The position numbers and the translations under genes were made by a program. From NCBI GenBank assembly GCA_027563935.2, contig CM050447.1, forward strand, positions 78,415,461 through 78,479,460: DNA of 64,000 nt, written 5' to 3'. This stretch comes from Costus lasius (lineage: Eukaryota; Streptophyta; Magnoliopsida; Zingiberales; Costaceae). Shown one piece after another: positions 23,390 to 35,518 of this stretch. Position 1 is the stretch's first letter. Every line of letters begins with the position of its first letter. The notes beneath the pieces are model-generated. The model worked only from the letters and a program-made list of their open reading frames with translations, did not search any database and had not been told where the DNA came from.

Positions 23390-23860
23390 ATTCGCGTGGG
23401 GCCTGTTAAATTATGGTACCATAAAGGCATTACGGTAGTGTCGTAAAATCGAAAAAGCTCTCGGTAGGAAAATGTCATCAAATTACGGTACCACGAAAAT
23501 CATTACGGCACTACCGTCTTTCTACGGCACTACCATATTTTGTTCAAAAATCCCAAAAGTTTCTATAATAAAATGTTCCAATTTTACGGTACCGTGACAA
23601 GCATCACGGCACTGCCGTAAAATACTCAAAACTTAGAAACTTTCTGATCAAAAATTGCTTGAAAATATGGTACCATAAAAATCGTCATGGCACTGCCGTA
23701 ATTTACTCAAAAATCTCAAAACTTTCTGTGAGAAAATGGACCAAAATTACAAGCGCAAAATTCACCACGGAAGTACTGTGATTCAAATAAATCCTTTTAC
23801 AGAGAATCAACTCGGAATTACGGTACCGTAATAAACATTACGGTAGTACTGTAACTTGCA
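23390..23860 (-). repeat. Palindrome array before env-position ORF (C)
   Basis: About seven units combine TTACGGTACCGTAA-like halves with TTACGGCACTACCGTAA-like halves, spaced 60-75 bp. The same wording fills the U3 of both C LTRs (19496-19862, 30715-31025). The stretch 22982-23389 between array and ORF is a leader-like region without a recognised feature. Confidence 0.8.
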
Positions 23861-23969
23861 CAAAAATTAAGAAATCGTTGAAAAACATACCTAAAAATGA
23901 GAAAAAGAGAGAGTTAATCCTGAATAAAACAAATTAAGACAAAAACAAACACAAAAACAAAAAAAAGTA

Positions 23970-23987
23970 CTTGGGTTACCTCCCAAG
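23970..23987 (-). other. Post-pol hairpin (C)
   Basis: On the minus strand it reads CTTGGGAGGTAACCCAAG, a 6-bp stem about 93 nt after the pol stop. A second small dyad, GGTCA...TGACC (24003-24018), lies just before it. Confidence 0.6.
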
Positions 23988-24079
23988 AAGCACTAATTTA
24001 AAGGTCATATGCTTGACCGTTCTGCACTTGGATTTGCTCGTGGTTCATCAAGTAAAAATTTCTCTCCTTCTTCAATTTG

Positions 24080-25265
24080 CTATTCATGAAAGTAATGTTT
24101 CAATATTTGGCCATTAACTTTAAATACCCTCGTCTTGTCACTCCAAATGTCAACTTCTCCGTATAGATAGGTCTTCTTAACCTGAAAAGGTCTAGACCAT
24201 CGAGATTTAAGTTTACCAGGAAAAAGTCTCAACCTAGAATTAAACAAAAGAACAAAGTCACATGGTTGGAATTCCTTCCTAAGTATGTGTCGATCATGCC
24301 ATCTTTTTGTCCTCTCTCTGTAGATCTTTGCGTTTTCATAAGCAAAGAGTCTAATCTCATCAAGCTCGTTCAATTGTAACTTTCATTTTTCACCAACGCT
24401 CTTCAAGTCAAAATTCAGTGTTTTGATTGCCCAGAACGCCTTATGCTCGAGCTCTACAAGAAGGTGACATGATTTTCCATAAATCAATTGAAAAGGAGAC
24501 ATACCTATCGGTGTTTTGAAAGCAGTTCGGTATGCCCATAGCGCATCATGAAGCTTGAAAGCTCAGTCCTTCCTTGTTCTTGACACTATTTTCTCCAATA
24601 TTCCTTTAATCTCTCTATTCGATATTTCCACTTGTCCACTTGTTTGAGGATGGTAAGGTGTTGCAATTCTATGATTACCCCATACTTTCTAAGCAAAGCT
24701 GAAAATTTGTGCTCTATAAAGTGAGACCCTCCATCACTAATTAATATATGTGGTATCCCAAATCGTGGAAAGATAATCTTTTTAAACAATTTAACCACAA
24801 CCCTAGAATCATTAGTAGGAGAAGCAATGGCTTCCACCTACTTGGAAACATAGTCTACTGCCACGAGTATATACTTGTTACCTCCAAACGTGGAAACGGT
24901 CCCATAAAATCAATTCCCCAAACATCAAATATTTCAACTTCAAGTATTGTGGACAATGGCATCTCATTCCTCTTGTTGATGTTCCCCATCCTTTGACAAC
25001 TATCACAAGACAATATAAAATCTCTTGCATCTTTAAATAAAGAGGGCCAATAAAATCCAGATTGTAATACTTTAAAAATAGTCTTCTCAGTACTAGCATG
25101 CCCTCCATAGGATGATCCATGACACTGTAATAGTATATCCTTGATTTCTTCTTCGGGGATACATCTCCTAAATATGCCATCTGCACATCTCCTAAAAACA
25201 TAAGGCTCATCCCAAAAATAGTGTTTGACATCAGCTAAAAATCTTTTCTTGCCTTGATAACTCAA
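24080..25265 (-). pseudogene. Athila integrase (C), broken
   Basis: The zinc-binding region is CHGSSYGGH then CDSCQRMGN (25130-25000). The DDE core is FDVWGIDFMGPF (Asp), [12 protein letters not shown] (Asp) and [12 protein letters not shown] (Glu, in another frame near 24640). The C-terminus has [27 protein letters not shown] and a [16 protein letters not shown] end. Frames shift near 24870 and 24690, and stops lie near 24580 and 24380. All three catalytic residues can be found, but no single frame covers them. Confidence 0.8.
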
Positions 25266-25769
25266 ATCAATAGGAAAACATTAGCAATAAGATAATTCAC
25301 TATGTCTGCATACCATGGAGCTTTAATCTGATCAATCCTCAAACGTTGTTCCTCAGGAAAGGAATTATTGATTATATCACCTTTATCATCTTCTACAATT
25401 ATCCTCGAAAGATGATCTGCAACAAAATTTTCAATTCCTTTTTTGTCCTTGATTTCCAATTCAAATTCTTATAGAAGCAAAATCCATCTAAGCAGACGCG
25501 GTTTACTGTCTTTCTTTTGCATAAAATACTTAACCGCTGCATGATCAGTGTACACCACAACTTTTGAATTTATCAAATAAGATCTAAATTTATCAAAAGC
25601 AAAAAACAATAGCTAAAAGTTCTTTCTCAGTTGTGGTGTAATTCCTTTGCGTCTCATCTAAAGCTTTACTAGCACAATAAATCACATAAGGCTTCTTTTC
25701 CTTTCTTTGACCAAGAACTGCTCCTACAGTAAAATCACTGGCATCGCACATAAGCTCAAATGGTAATTC
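25262..25769 (-). pseudogene. Athila RNase H (C), broken
   Basis: It begins after an in-frame TAG (about 25765) with ELPFELMCDASDFTVGAVLG, where the Asp is the first active-site residue. EKELLA carries the Glu and [11 protein letters not shown] the next Asp. It ends with ADHLSR, the usual RNase H end of gypsy pol. A frameshift lies near 25605. It would degrade the RNA template during reverse transcription. Confidence 0.75.
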
Positions 25770-27069
25770 CTAATCAGGTGGCTGCATGATAGGTGCTGAT
25801 ATTAAGGCTTTCTTCAGTTCCTGAAAAGCAAGCAAACAATTCTCATCAAAACAGAATTTAGCATCTTTACAAAGTAAATTAGTGAGTGGTTTAGCAAGTT
25901 TAGATAAGTCCCTGATAAAGCGCTGATAGAATCCTACATGTCCCAAGAAGCTTATGATCTCCTTAACTATGGTGGGTGGTGCTAGCTTCTCAATCACTTC
26001 AACTTTTGCCTTGTCGACTTCTATCTCTCTCTCTGAAATATGGTGCCCCAAAACTATTCCTTGCCTAACTATGAAATGACACTTCTCCCAGTTAAGGACA
26101 AGATTATTTTCTTCACACCTCTACAAAACTCGAGACAAATTAGCCAAACAATCATCAAAAGAAAAACCATAAACAGAAAAATCATCCATGAAAACATCCA
26201 TAAAGTCTCCAATAAATTCAGAAAATATGGCCATCATATACCTCTGAAAAGTAGCAGGTGCATTACATAATCCAAAAGGCATCCTCCTATATGCAAAAGT
26301 ACCATATGGGCAAGTAAAGGTGGTCTTGTCTTGATCATCAGGATAAATGGGAATTTGAGAAAATCCAGAATATCCATCAACAAAATAAACATAAGAATGC
26401 TTTGCGAGTCTCTCAACCATCTGATCAATAAAAGGTAAGGGGAAGTGGTCTTTCCTAGTGGCTGCATTTAATTTCCTATAATCTATGCACATGCGCCAAC
26501 TAGTAATTATTCTAACAGGAATCAACTCATTATCTTTATTTTTCATAACTGTGACACCCCCCCTTTTAGGAACACAATATACAGGACTTACCCATTTACT
26601 ATCAGAGATAGGATAGATAATATTTGCATTAAGCAATTTCAAAACTTTCTTCTTTACAACTTCCTTCATAGATGGGTTGAGTCTCCTTTCGAAATCCACA
26701 TGTGGTTTGTGCTCATCCTCCATATGAATCCTATGCATACAAAAAGAAGGGTTAATTCCCTTTAAATCATTAATGGTATACCCAATTACCTTTCTATGAA
26801 CCCTCAACTCCTTCAAGAGCAAATCAGTCTCTCTTTCAATAACGGGGTAAGTAGAGTCAGGACCAAGAAATTAATAGCGAAGATTATCAGGTAAAGCTTT
26901 AAGTTCTACTTTTGGAATTTTCTCCTCTTCATTAAATATATTGCAGTATAATAAATCATGAGTTTCAGCACTAGAATCATCACAAGAATTGGAATCATGA
27001 ACTTCAGCATATGAATCATCACAAGAATCAGAAGGGTCATCAAATAAGAAACCAAGATCATAAACCACA
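25770..27069 (-). pseudogene. Athila reverse transcriptase (C), broken
   Basis: The leading segment VELKALPDNLRY is followed by a stop (26871), then FLGPDSTYPVIE. The RT core is open from 26822 to 26121: NPSMKEVVKKKVLKLL, WVSPVYCVPKRGG, WRMCIDYRKLNAATRKDHFPL, VYFVDGYSGFSQI, CPYGTFAYRRMPFGLCNAPATFQ, and the active site FMDDFSVY. After a stop at 26119 it continues RCEENNLVLNWEKCHF and the connection domain 26051-25770 (LGHHISEREIEVDKAKVEVIEKL, FLGHVGFYQRFI). Catalytic Asp residues are kept. An acidic repeat (SCDDSYAEVHDSNSCDDSSAE) precedes it. Confidence 0.85.
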
Positions 27070-27951
27070 TCATCCACAACATGAACTAGTATATGAAGGT
27101 CTCTTCAATGAATCATTCAAATCAAAATCAATTTTGTTATCACCAATATTTAGAGTGAGTTTATCATTCTTTACATCAATAATTGCTCCTGCAGTGGCTA
27201 AGAACGGTCTACCAAGAATAATAGGAATTTTCGCATCTTCTTCCATCTCCAGAATTACAAAATCAGTAGGTACAAAATACTTACCAACTTGGATAGGAAC
27301 ATCCTCAAGATTACCTACAGGATACATCACTGAATGATCAACGAGCTGCAAAGATATTGAAATTGGTTTAGGAGCTCCCATATCTAGTTTCTTGGACACA
27401 GACAAAGGCATTAGACTTACACTAGCTCCCAAATCACATAAGGCTCGGTCGAAAGCCACACTTCCAATTAAACAAGGAATAGAGAAACTACCTGGATCTT
27501 TTAATTTTGGTGGCAACTTATTTTGAATAATAGCGCTACATTCCTCAGTTAGTGCCACAGTACTATAGTCCTCTATTTTTCTTTTATTGCATAAAATCTC
27601 CTTCAAAGATTTTGCATATGAAGGCATTTGAGATAAGGCATCAGTAAATGGAATGTTAATATACAACTTTTTCAAAACATCTAGAAATTCCCCAAACTAC
27701 CTATCTAACTTGGCTTGCACAATCCTCTGGGGAAATGGTATAGGTGGCCTATATGGTGGTGGTGAACTAGGTCTAGGAATATCAGCTTCACAAGGCAAAT
27801 CACCATTCTGTGAAGGCTCATCCTCTTTAGAAGTTGGCGAGCTAGGATGGGACTGCACATGTGCAGGTTGTGATTCCAAAACTGGTTCACTGCTAGGTGC
27901 AATACTAGGCTGTACCTCATCATAATCTAGTGATCCCCTTGGTTCCTCTAA
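27070..27951 (-). pseudogene. Athila protease region (C)
   Basis: After the gag stop come a Pro/Ser-rich linker ([21 protein letters not shown]), a stop near 27697, and an open frame (27675-27070). That frame has [43 protein letters not shown], the active site [13 protein letters not shown] and the flap/core [29 protein letters not shown]. Unlike A2, the catalytic Asp and the ILGRPF Gly are kept. Confidence 0.85.
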
Positions 27952-29305
27952 CTATTTTCCACTCCTAGTTGTGACAGCATTACAATGTTCCCTAGGGTTA
28001 GGTTCAGGTTTGGCAAGTAATTTCCCTAGGGGTCTATAGGCTGTGCTAGCTTGTTGTGCTATATGTGTCTCTAAAATCTTATTGTGAGCAACAACACTAT
28101 CCAATCTAGAGTTAATTTGCTTAATGCTCTCTATAACCTCTTCATTTTGTCTCATCTTGGCACCCATGAATTTTTTAAACATATCCTCTAAACTAGATTT
28201 TTGGGTTTGACTCTGATTTTGTTGTCTCTGCTGGTACCCTCTATTTTCATTCTGTCCACTAGGATGATTGTTACTCTTCCAAGATAAGTTAGGATGGTTC
28301 CTCCAACCAAGGTTGTTGGTATTAGAATAAGGGTCATTATTTCTATTTTGATTGTAACCCCCTATTGCATTAACTTGCTCACTACCCTGATCAAAAATAA
28401 CCTTACACTCTTCAGCATAGTGCCCATGGTTCCCACATACTTCACAAGTAACAGAAGAAACTACAGCAGTTTGCATATGAAAAGAATCAAATCGATTATA
28501 TAAAGAATCTACCTTTTCTGCCACAGACTGCCAACCATCACTATCATTCTTACTATAAGGAGGATGATACAACAGTCCATTGGTTGTGATTTAAAGCCAT
28601 CCCTTCAATCAGCGCGTAGGCTTCTTCAACAGTCTTCTTCATTAGTGCTCCTCCTGCAGTAGCATCAACAGTTAAACGAGTGTTATAGAGTAACTCATGG
28701 TGAGGGCACTTCCGTTGTAACTCATTGAAGCGCTCCCATGCTTCACTAAGTGATTCGCCATCCCTCTGTGCAAAGCATGTGATTTGGTTTCTCAACTGAA
28801 TCATTTTACTGGGTGGAAAGTACTTCAACAAGAAGGCATTCGACAGTCGTTCCCAAGTGGTGAATGTTCCAGTCGGATGTGAATGTAGCCAAGCTTTTGC
28901 TCGGTCCCTAAGGGAAAAAGGAAACAATCTCAGTCTAATAGCATCATCAGATACACCATTAATTTTTATAGTATCACAAAATTCAAGAAAAAGAGATAAG
29001 TGTTGATTAGGAACTTCTAGAGGAGATCCTCCAAATTGGTTATGTTGGATCATTGATAGGAAAGGTAGTTTAATCTCAAAATTATTTGCGTCAATTGCTA
29101 GCCTAGTTATACTGGAGCGAATTTCCTGTGTATTCGGGGCTGCATAATCTCTAAGTGTTCTACTCTCAGCCATGATTGATTCTTTTTCTCTTTCCTCCGC
29201 AAACTTAAGTTTCATGCGCAATCTAAGAGTTTTATTAATTTCAGGATCGAAGGGAACTAATGATCCTGATCTAAGAGTCCTGCACATAAACAAGTAGAAG
29301 ATCAA
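27952..29305 (-). pseudogene. Athila gag (C), one frame change
   Basis: The first part (29305-28553) reads CRTLRSGSLVPFDPEINKTLR, ANNFEIKLPFLSMIQHNQFGG, DAIRLRLFPFSLRDRAKAWLH, FLLKYFPPSKMIQLRNQI and GESLSEAWERFNELQRKCPHH, then lacks about 14 residues that A2 has (A2 keeps VLIQTFYSGL). The second part (28572-27952) carries the CCHC knuckle CEVCGNHGHYAEEC (28405-28446), an Asn/Gln-rich region and a coiled coil. The frame changes around 28555. The stop at 27952 after TTRSGK separates gag from protease. Confidence 0.8.
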
Positions 29306-29424
29306 ATAAATTCAGAATTTACAAAAAATAAGAGAAAATCAGAATATATCACAGAAAATAATAAATAAACAAAAAGCTTAGTCTAGCAATACTATCAATT
29401 ATATCAATATTAACAAAACCAAGG

Positions 29425-29442
29425 TACCCGGCAACGGCGCCA
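29425..29442 (-). other. Primer binding site of C
   Basis: On the plus strand TACCCGGCAACGGCGCCA; its complement matches the tRNA-Asp type site except near one end. It lies 6 nt inside the 5' LTR end. Confidence 0.85.
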
Positions 29443-29448
29443 AAAACT

Positions 29449-31284
29449 TGTTGTGTCCGCAAGTGCATGGATACTCGAAGTAATAAAAAGATATCGAACC
29501 ACATAGACCTTGTTGTTAAGTACCAACGAATTGATTTTTCACTAGCTAAGCAAATCGAGTATGCTGAAAATAATCGGTCGAACGGTATACGAAAAATCAG
29601 AGAGAAAGAATTGGGACTAGGGGTTCTTCCACCTTAATATTTATGACTAGATATAATTAAGTGTGCATCAATCTATTTTTGTTATGGTAAAGATGAAGTT
29701 TACTTAATAAAGAAATTAACTCGCTCTTGCGCAATCAATTTACAAAGAACAATCCTCACTCTCGTGCAAGATATATTCTATGTTTAATATAAGTAAACTT
29801 TAACAGAGAGATTAAGAATCACTCTCGTGCATTCCATCTCAATGTTAGGATCTCAAGCAAAACTAAGTATTCTCATACCTTAGTTTCACAAGTTTTACTT
29901 AAGGTTTTCAAACAATCCAAAATCTATCACTAGCATATTTTCATGTCTAAAACAATAATAATTCCTAGATCAAAACATTAACAAGAATTAAACTTCAAAA
30001 ATCAAGAAATAAGAACAAACCTAATTTCTTACGATAAGTTCCTAAATCACAATTTTAGGGTTCCAAGTTTTGTAAATCACTTTTCAGCCCATATTACAAA
30101 ACTCTAACACATGTCAATGAGTGAAACTATAAAAAATTAAAGGCATTAATCTCTTAAGTAAAATTACCATAACAAAAATATCTGGATGGAAAAAAGATCA
30201 TCTAGTCATTAAGATAATAAGGGGATTACACCCCTTGTCCCAAAAGAAGGTTTAAGCTAGCATGATTGAATGATTACAATAAAACATGGTTTAGATTGGT
30301 CAGAAATTGAAAGAGAAGAGTAGAAGTTACAAAACACAGCTGTAATTTTCATTACAGCCCTTAATTTGCTCCAGAATCATGATGAACAGTGCAGGCGAAC
30401 ACGTTTTTGTTGATTTCTCTCTTGATCGATCTTCTTTCACTCCGAAATTTCTGTGGCGTGTTCTCCTTCCTTAGGCGAAGCTTCCTTCCAAATTTCGTGG
30501 TCGGAGGTGGTCTGTATGCTGAACGGCGATGAACCCTAGAGCAGTAGTGATTTTCTCAAATTCTCCGTGTCGAGTTGATGAAAAATTGTTCCTTTTGCTT
30601 CGAAAATCTCCGCTTACTAATGCTGACCCTTCCTCTTTTTTGAATCTTCAATTGGTGCCCTAAATCTCTAGTAATCGTCTTTTAAGTTTCCAGCGGAAGA
30701 ATCAGGCAACTGGGTTGAACATTACGGTAGTGCTGTAATCCCCTTGGTGCCGTAATCGTATCCTTCTCAATTGTTTCTGAAAGTTTCTGTGTGAAATTTG
30801 CCTAACTTTACGACACCATAAAAATCATTACGGCGGTGCCGTAATTCATCGAAATCCTTTGAAAGTCTCTGTATGAACCTGGACTGAAATTACGGTACCG
30901 TAAAAAGCATTACGACAATGCCATAATTTTCCAAAAAAATCTCTACGGGATGTGGCCGTAAAAATCATTACTGTAGTGGCATATTCACATATTACGGCCG
31001 TAAAATTCATTATGGCACTACCGGAATTTTGCCAGAAAACTCAGTTTAACTTAAAATTTGATGTATGAACTCCTCTTGATGATTTGATGTGTGAACTCCT
31101 CTTGAAATTGCTTGAAAACTCCTGATAATGATGCCTTTTTACCTGAAATAGATCAAAAACCAAGAAAGGTGTAGATTCTAAAATATTTAATAAATAAGGC
31201 ATAAAAATAAGCAATAGAGCATGATTATGACCTAAAAATACAATAGATTTAGCAAGAAATATGCTATAAAATTTAGAGTCATCA
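29449..31284 (-). repeat. 5' LTR of C
   Basis: 1836 bp; on the minus strand it starts TGATGACTCT and ends GGACACAACA. The palindrome array at about 30715-31025 is in U3. Followed on the right by TTATA and B tail DNA. Confidence 0.85.
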
Positions 31285-31289
31285 TTATA

Positions 31290-31511
31290 CAACTTACAAA
31301 TTTTATTTGTTTCGGATTGTGAATCTTAAGGATTAAATTCTAAGAATAGTTTATTTCTCTAGAATCTTTTGTGATATGAGCTAGAAATCTTTAATGAGTG
31401 ATTATATTTTAGAAGTTTATTTTTCATTAGTGACTTATCTTTTCCATACTCAGCATTATCCTTTGGTCTATTTATTTGCTTAAGGACAAGCAAAAGTTTA
31501 AGTCTAGGAAA
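31290..31511 (+). other. B 3' tail, right part
   Basis: B DNA resumes after C. It ends with the hairpin TTGCTTAAGGACAAGCAA (31476-31493) and AAAAGTTTAAGTCTAGG, the place where a 3' LTR in plus orientation would begin. Instead a reversed leader begins at about 31512. Confidence 0.65.
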
Positions 31512-31576
31512 ATTAATTACGGCTTGTCACGCAGATATTGACCCAGGTTTGATCCCCGGTAACGACGCCAAAAACT
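31512..31576 (-). other. Reversed leader and primer site of B
   Basis: Reading on the minus strand from 31576: AAGTTTTTGGCGTC, with the primer site at 31553-31570 (two changes against the left copy, both C-to-T type), then a leader weakly like 15900-15925. It belongs to the inverted right LTR of B. Confidence 0.7.
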
Positions 31577-33159
31577 TGATATGATCCGCAAATGCACGGA
31601 CAAATCGAAGTAATAAAAATATCGATCCAACAGGGACTGATTGCTAAGTACTGACTCTACTTAAGATTGTTAGCTAGACAAATCATGAAAATGTTGAATT
31701 TAATTTTAACTAAGTTGCAAAAAGAATAAAAACACAACTGGGTTGTAATCAAATTTGTGGAAATTCAGGATTTCGGGTTCACCACTCTATGTTTCGTGAC
31801 TTTTCATAATTAAAAATATCTTAAGAAGGATTTACTGTGTTGAACGGGATTTATCTGCATGTACAGATCGCCCCCTCTCAGCAGTACAATCCGGTGTCTG
31901 TTTGAATTAATCCCCTACTCTCATGGTTATTAACTCGAGATAAACCCATTGAGTTCTTAACAAATCAATAAAATCCCTCAAGCCGATTCAAACTACTTTC
32001 ATCTTTGAATCAACTTGTCCAAAAATTGTAGATCCGATGTCACAATTCACCTCTTAGTACTTCTTGCAACGTCTCTAAGCTTGCAAGTTATGGCCAGTAA
32101 TCAACATGTAATAAGCACAACAATAATTGAATCTAACACAAGTAAATTACTTCAAAAGATGAAAATCAATGATTAAGTCATAATACAAAGAGGGCTATAC
32201 CCTAGTCTTGAAGAAGAAGTTACACTAGCATGGTGTTCATGTTTATGTTATAAAAATCCATATTTTGATTACAAAATTGGCAAATAAAAATAGAAATCGA
32301 TAAGGAGGATGTAGTATGATGCTCCCTCATGAAGGTCGACACCAATCAGTCGAAAGAATAGAATTTTTCCAGTGAAGAAATGCCTCCTGCTGCCGTTCTG
32401 GTATGGGTATTTATCTATAATTATTTCATACTCTTCATAATGATGTTAGAAGATAAATCATGGATATCACACGTTCGCCCTTGATTTTACCCCTTTGTCG
32501 ACTATGCGTTAAATCCTTGCCAAAAGCCCCCAATAATCACTCCTTTGTAGCTTATATAGTTCTCCATCATCTAATTAGGGTTTCCCCAAAATTTGGCTCG
32601 AAAACGAGCCAAATCGGGCAAGAAACAAGGTCAAAACCGAAACTGATGGATGAAATTACGGCCGTGAAATATATTATGATCATGCCTGTAATTATTTCTA
32701 TGTGCTTGTCAAGGAATTATGGCCATGAAATATATTATGGCTAAGTCTGCATAGTCGTAATCTTCTATGTGGAAAATTATGAAGAAATTACGGCTATGAT
32801 ATAAATTACGGTCATGCCCATAATTGTCTTTGTGCTTTCCCAAAATATGGCCATGCTTTCTCTTCAAATTACAGCCATAATATAAATTATGGGCAGGCCG
32901 TAATTTCCATATGAGCTCTGTTTTACTTAAAAATTGATCGGCAACTTCGTTTCGATGTCTCGAATCCATCTATGCACTCAGATATTTCAAAATCCATCAA
33001 AATTAGGTCATTTTCCCCTGAAATATGATAAAAATGAAAAGAGATGAAGATTATGAACAAACAAAGGAATTTAAGCCAAAATAAGAAAAATCATGATAGA
33101 AAAGAGAGATAATTGATGGTAAAAGTATGCTAAAAATACTATATAAATGTATGTCATCA
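31577..33159 (-). repeat. Right LTR of B, inverted
   Basis: This 1583-bp LTR matches 4822-4872 plus 14417-15875 along its whole length but on the minus strand. Its U3 end (TGATGACATAC, read from 33159) abuts the duplication CTGGC. The palindrome array is at 32655-32905 and the TATA complement at 32551-32558. It preserves the empty site of A2 (ATCAATTATCTC on its strand). Confidence 0.85.
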
Positions 33160-33164
33160 CTGGC

Positions 33165-33375
33165 TAAGTTCCTTGACTTCTAGAAATTATGGGATCAAAC
33201 TGCTGAACGTTCGAAACACCCAATCACTTGATTTCTTCTAACTAGATCTTGGATTACTAGTAGATGTTTCTCTAATTTGGATGTTTGCTTTTAACCTGAA
33301 TGATTATTTTCATACCTTTCATGCAATTCACTTTAATTTCTTGAGGACAAGCAAAGATTTAAGTCTGGGAGTATT
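33165..33375 (+). other. End of A1 3' tail
   Basis: This continues A1 from 4821 and aligns with 12772-12992 of A2. It ends with the imperfect hairpin 33337-33354 and the purine-rich AAGTCTGGGAG before the LTR. Confidence 0.7.
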
Positions 33376-34862
33376 TGATGCCTTGCATTTAAATAATAAT
33401 TTCTAGTATTATTTCATCTCAAATTTAGGCCTATTTTAATGTTTTTATACTCCATTTAGGCTTATTTACTTGTTTGCTTTGGAATCTTCACTTTTTCTTT
33501 GTTTTTATGAAATTTTAGGTAAAATAACCTAATTTTTAGGTCTTTTGAAGATTCTAAAGTCATGGGGGTGATTCCGTACGAGAAGACGAAGCCGCATGTC
33601 AAATTTGGGCCCAATCTGAGCTTCTTTGAGAAATACGGCCACTGGTGCTTTCACTAGATGTCTGGAAATTCACAGAACACATCATGGCCTACCCGTGCTT
33701 TTGGTGTTCACCCATGATTCTCTCGAAGGTAGCTTGCGCAGAAACATACAGAAGACTTCACTAGTGGGTGAATCCCGTGGGGTTCACCGGTGATTCTTAC
33801 CCGAAAGAACTGCACAATAGACTTCACAGCCGGGTGAACACGGCGGGGTTCACCCATGATCACGACTTCGCATATCGACCTTCACTCGGTTTCTCTTCGA
33901 TTCCAGGCCTTAGAAAAATCCAAAAAAGGCAAGAAAATATGTTTTAGAAACCTAAGAGGGAGGCGAATCCAAATAATATAAAAGCCCTCTTTCTTGTTGC
34001 CAAATTATCAAGAAATCGGCGAACGAAGCGGCTAGGGTGAATGGAACAGGCGACTCAGCATTTTTGGGGCAATTTCTAGAGATTGGAGCATTAGATCTTC
34101 ACGATTCCTGGGGATCTTGTTTGGTTCATCCTCTCCTTCCTCTCCAAAATGTTTTGTAGCAATTTTCCTGATATTTTAGTGAGATTTATGCAAGCTTTCA
34201 TGACTATTGTAGCATAAAACCCTTTTCGGGACTTGGTTGAAACTCACTGTTAAATTCTTTCGTGCAATCTTAATTTGTTATGTTATTTCAAAGTTCATAC
34301 TAGCATATTTTACCTTGGTGTTGTTATTTCTTTATATTGCTTTGGCCGCATAGTATCATGTGGTAGTCGACACAATCTTGACCGAGAGGAGGATCGTGTT
34401 AGCGGATTCCCTAGGTAAAACTTGCAAATCTTTGACACGAGAGTGCTTAGATTTCGCTCAAGGGTAACATAATCATCCATCGAACTCATTGGGTTTATCT
34501 AGAATGATCCACCGTGAGAGTAGGAGATTGTTCTAGATAAGGACCAGGGTGTACCGACCGAGAGGGGGTATCCTGTACTTTTGGGAAGATTCCTTATGCA
34601 ATTTATGAACACTTGTAATAGATAACTTTTAATGCGGTTAGATTTATCAAGTTTGGTGGATACTGAAGTCTAGATCTCTCTCTATAGATATCTGCCGCAT
34701 TGTTGTGATTGATTTCCTCGTTCTTGCTTACTGCTTGCAAAATCCCGTTTCGAATCGCTTAGCTATTGAGACTTAGATTTTGTGGTACTTAAGCTTACTC
34801 CCTGTGGGTTTGACAACCTTTTATATTACTTCGACATTACCATGCACTTGCGGGACGTGTCA
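33376..34862 (+). repeat. 3' LTR of A1
   Basis: This 1487-bp LTR starts TGATGCCTTG and ends GGGACGTGTCA. It is related to the A2 LTR at about the 75-80 percent level in the first 100 bp. Palindromes are at about 33640-33870, less regular than in A2, and TATAAAAG is at 33977-33984. Confidence 0.85.
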
Positions 34863-35470
34863 ATGTGCCGATTAAAGTCAGGGAACTCTTTGTACTTGTG
34901 GACTTTGTAGTCTTGGATATGATAGAGAATTCTAGACTACCGCTTATATTGGGCCACCCCTTCCTTGCTACCGCTAGAGCAATTATAGATGTTAAGAATG
35001 GGAAGCTATTCCTGAACATCGGTGAGACTATTTTAGAATTTAACCTTCCTATTGATATACCGGAATTGTCTTTTTCAGGTTCACGCTATAGCGTAGAGAT
35101 AGTAGCAGAGCCTTCTGATTTTTCAAGGGCCAAGTTGGAACCTTTGACCATGTGTCATTTAAATGATGTTGATAACTGTGCCAAACCGAAGAGGGAGGAG
35201 ATGATCACTATGATGGACTTATTCGGTGCGAACCCCGATGTTGCTTGTAAGGGGGTGTTACATGACAAGCTTGAAGATAAAGCTATACAGGGCACTGGGA
35301 AGAATGACTTTGAATTTAAAATGTTTTACATACCACGTTGTTTGAGGACACTTGATAATGTACACCTATTATTTATGATGCTCATCTCTATAGGTGTAAT
35401 TTTTAGGCGATGGAAAAAGGGGCAACTACATGCCATTTCTTCTACCTCTGATCTACCAGATGTACGATGA
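34863..35470 (+). pseudogene. D protease remnant with membrane-anchor-like tail
   Basis: It starts mid-protease (VPIKVRELFVLVDFVVLDM, then LPLILGHPFLATARAIIDV), the half with the active-site Asp being outside the window. It continues with the post-protease segment (SGSRYSVEIVAE), an acidic region of unknown nature, and a C-terminus with a 15-residue hydrophobic run (HLLFMMLISIGVIF) directly followed by RRWKKGQLHA. Positions 34865-35470 are open. No RT is present. The tail aligns with B 17342-17461. Whether it acts as a membrane anchor is inference. Confidence 0.65.
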
Positions 35471-35518
35471 TATACAAACATTGGTCAAGCTACAAACCTT
35501 TAAACAACGTGTATAGAA

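Larger units (their letters stand above)
17986..31284 (-). mobile_element. Athila C, nearly full length, with leader extension at its 3' end
   Basis: On the minus strand the order is 5' LTR (29449-31284), primer site, gag, protease, RT, RNase H, integrase, spacer, env-position ORF, tail and 3' LTR (18243-20129). Beyond the 3' LTR come 257 bp that repeat the leader and first codons of gag. The probable duplication is TTATA (17981-17985, 31285-31289). The LTRs differ by about 4-5 percent in the part compared. It is the only element here with a complete set of pol domains, though each has stops or frameshifts. Confidence 0.8.
4822..33159 (+). mobile_element. Non-autonomous Athila B with inverted right LTR and two nested elements
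   Basis: B is flanked by the 5-bp duplication CTGGC (4817-4821 and 33160-33164). The left LTR (+) is 4822-4872 plus 14417-15875. Its own internal DNA runs 15876-17985 and resumes at 31290-31511. The right LTR (31577-33159) is on the minus strand and carries its own primer-site region inside, so both outer ends are U3 ends (TGATGACA). Inserts are A2 (4873-14411) and C (17986-31284). In about 250 aligned bases the two LTRs differ by roughly 9 percent by eye. B lacks protease, reverse transcriptase core and integrase, so it would depend on proteins of other elements. Confidence 0.75.
112..34862 (+). mobile_element. Athila retrotransposon A1, 3' half, with nested insertions
   Basis: The parts, in order, are integrase (112-1201), spacer, env-position ORF (2146-3657), 3' tail (3658-4821), the B insertion (4822-33159), the rest of the tail (33165-33375) and the 3' LTR (33376-34862). 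Removing B and one copy of CTGGC rejoins the tail so that it aligns with the same stretch of A2 (around 12770-12990). The 5' LTR, gag, protease and reverse transcriptase lie left of the window, behind E. A1 is inserted in the protease region of D: D coding sequence resumes at 34863, and the expected duplication there would be ATGTG. Confidence 0.8.
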
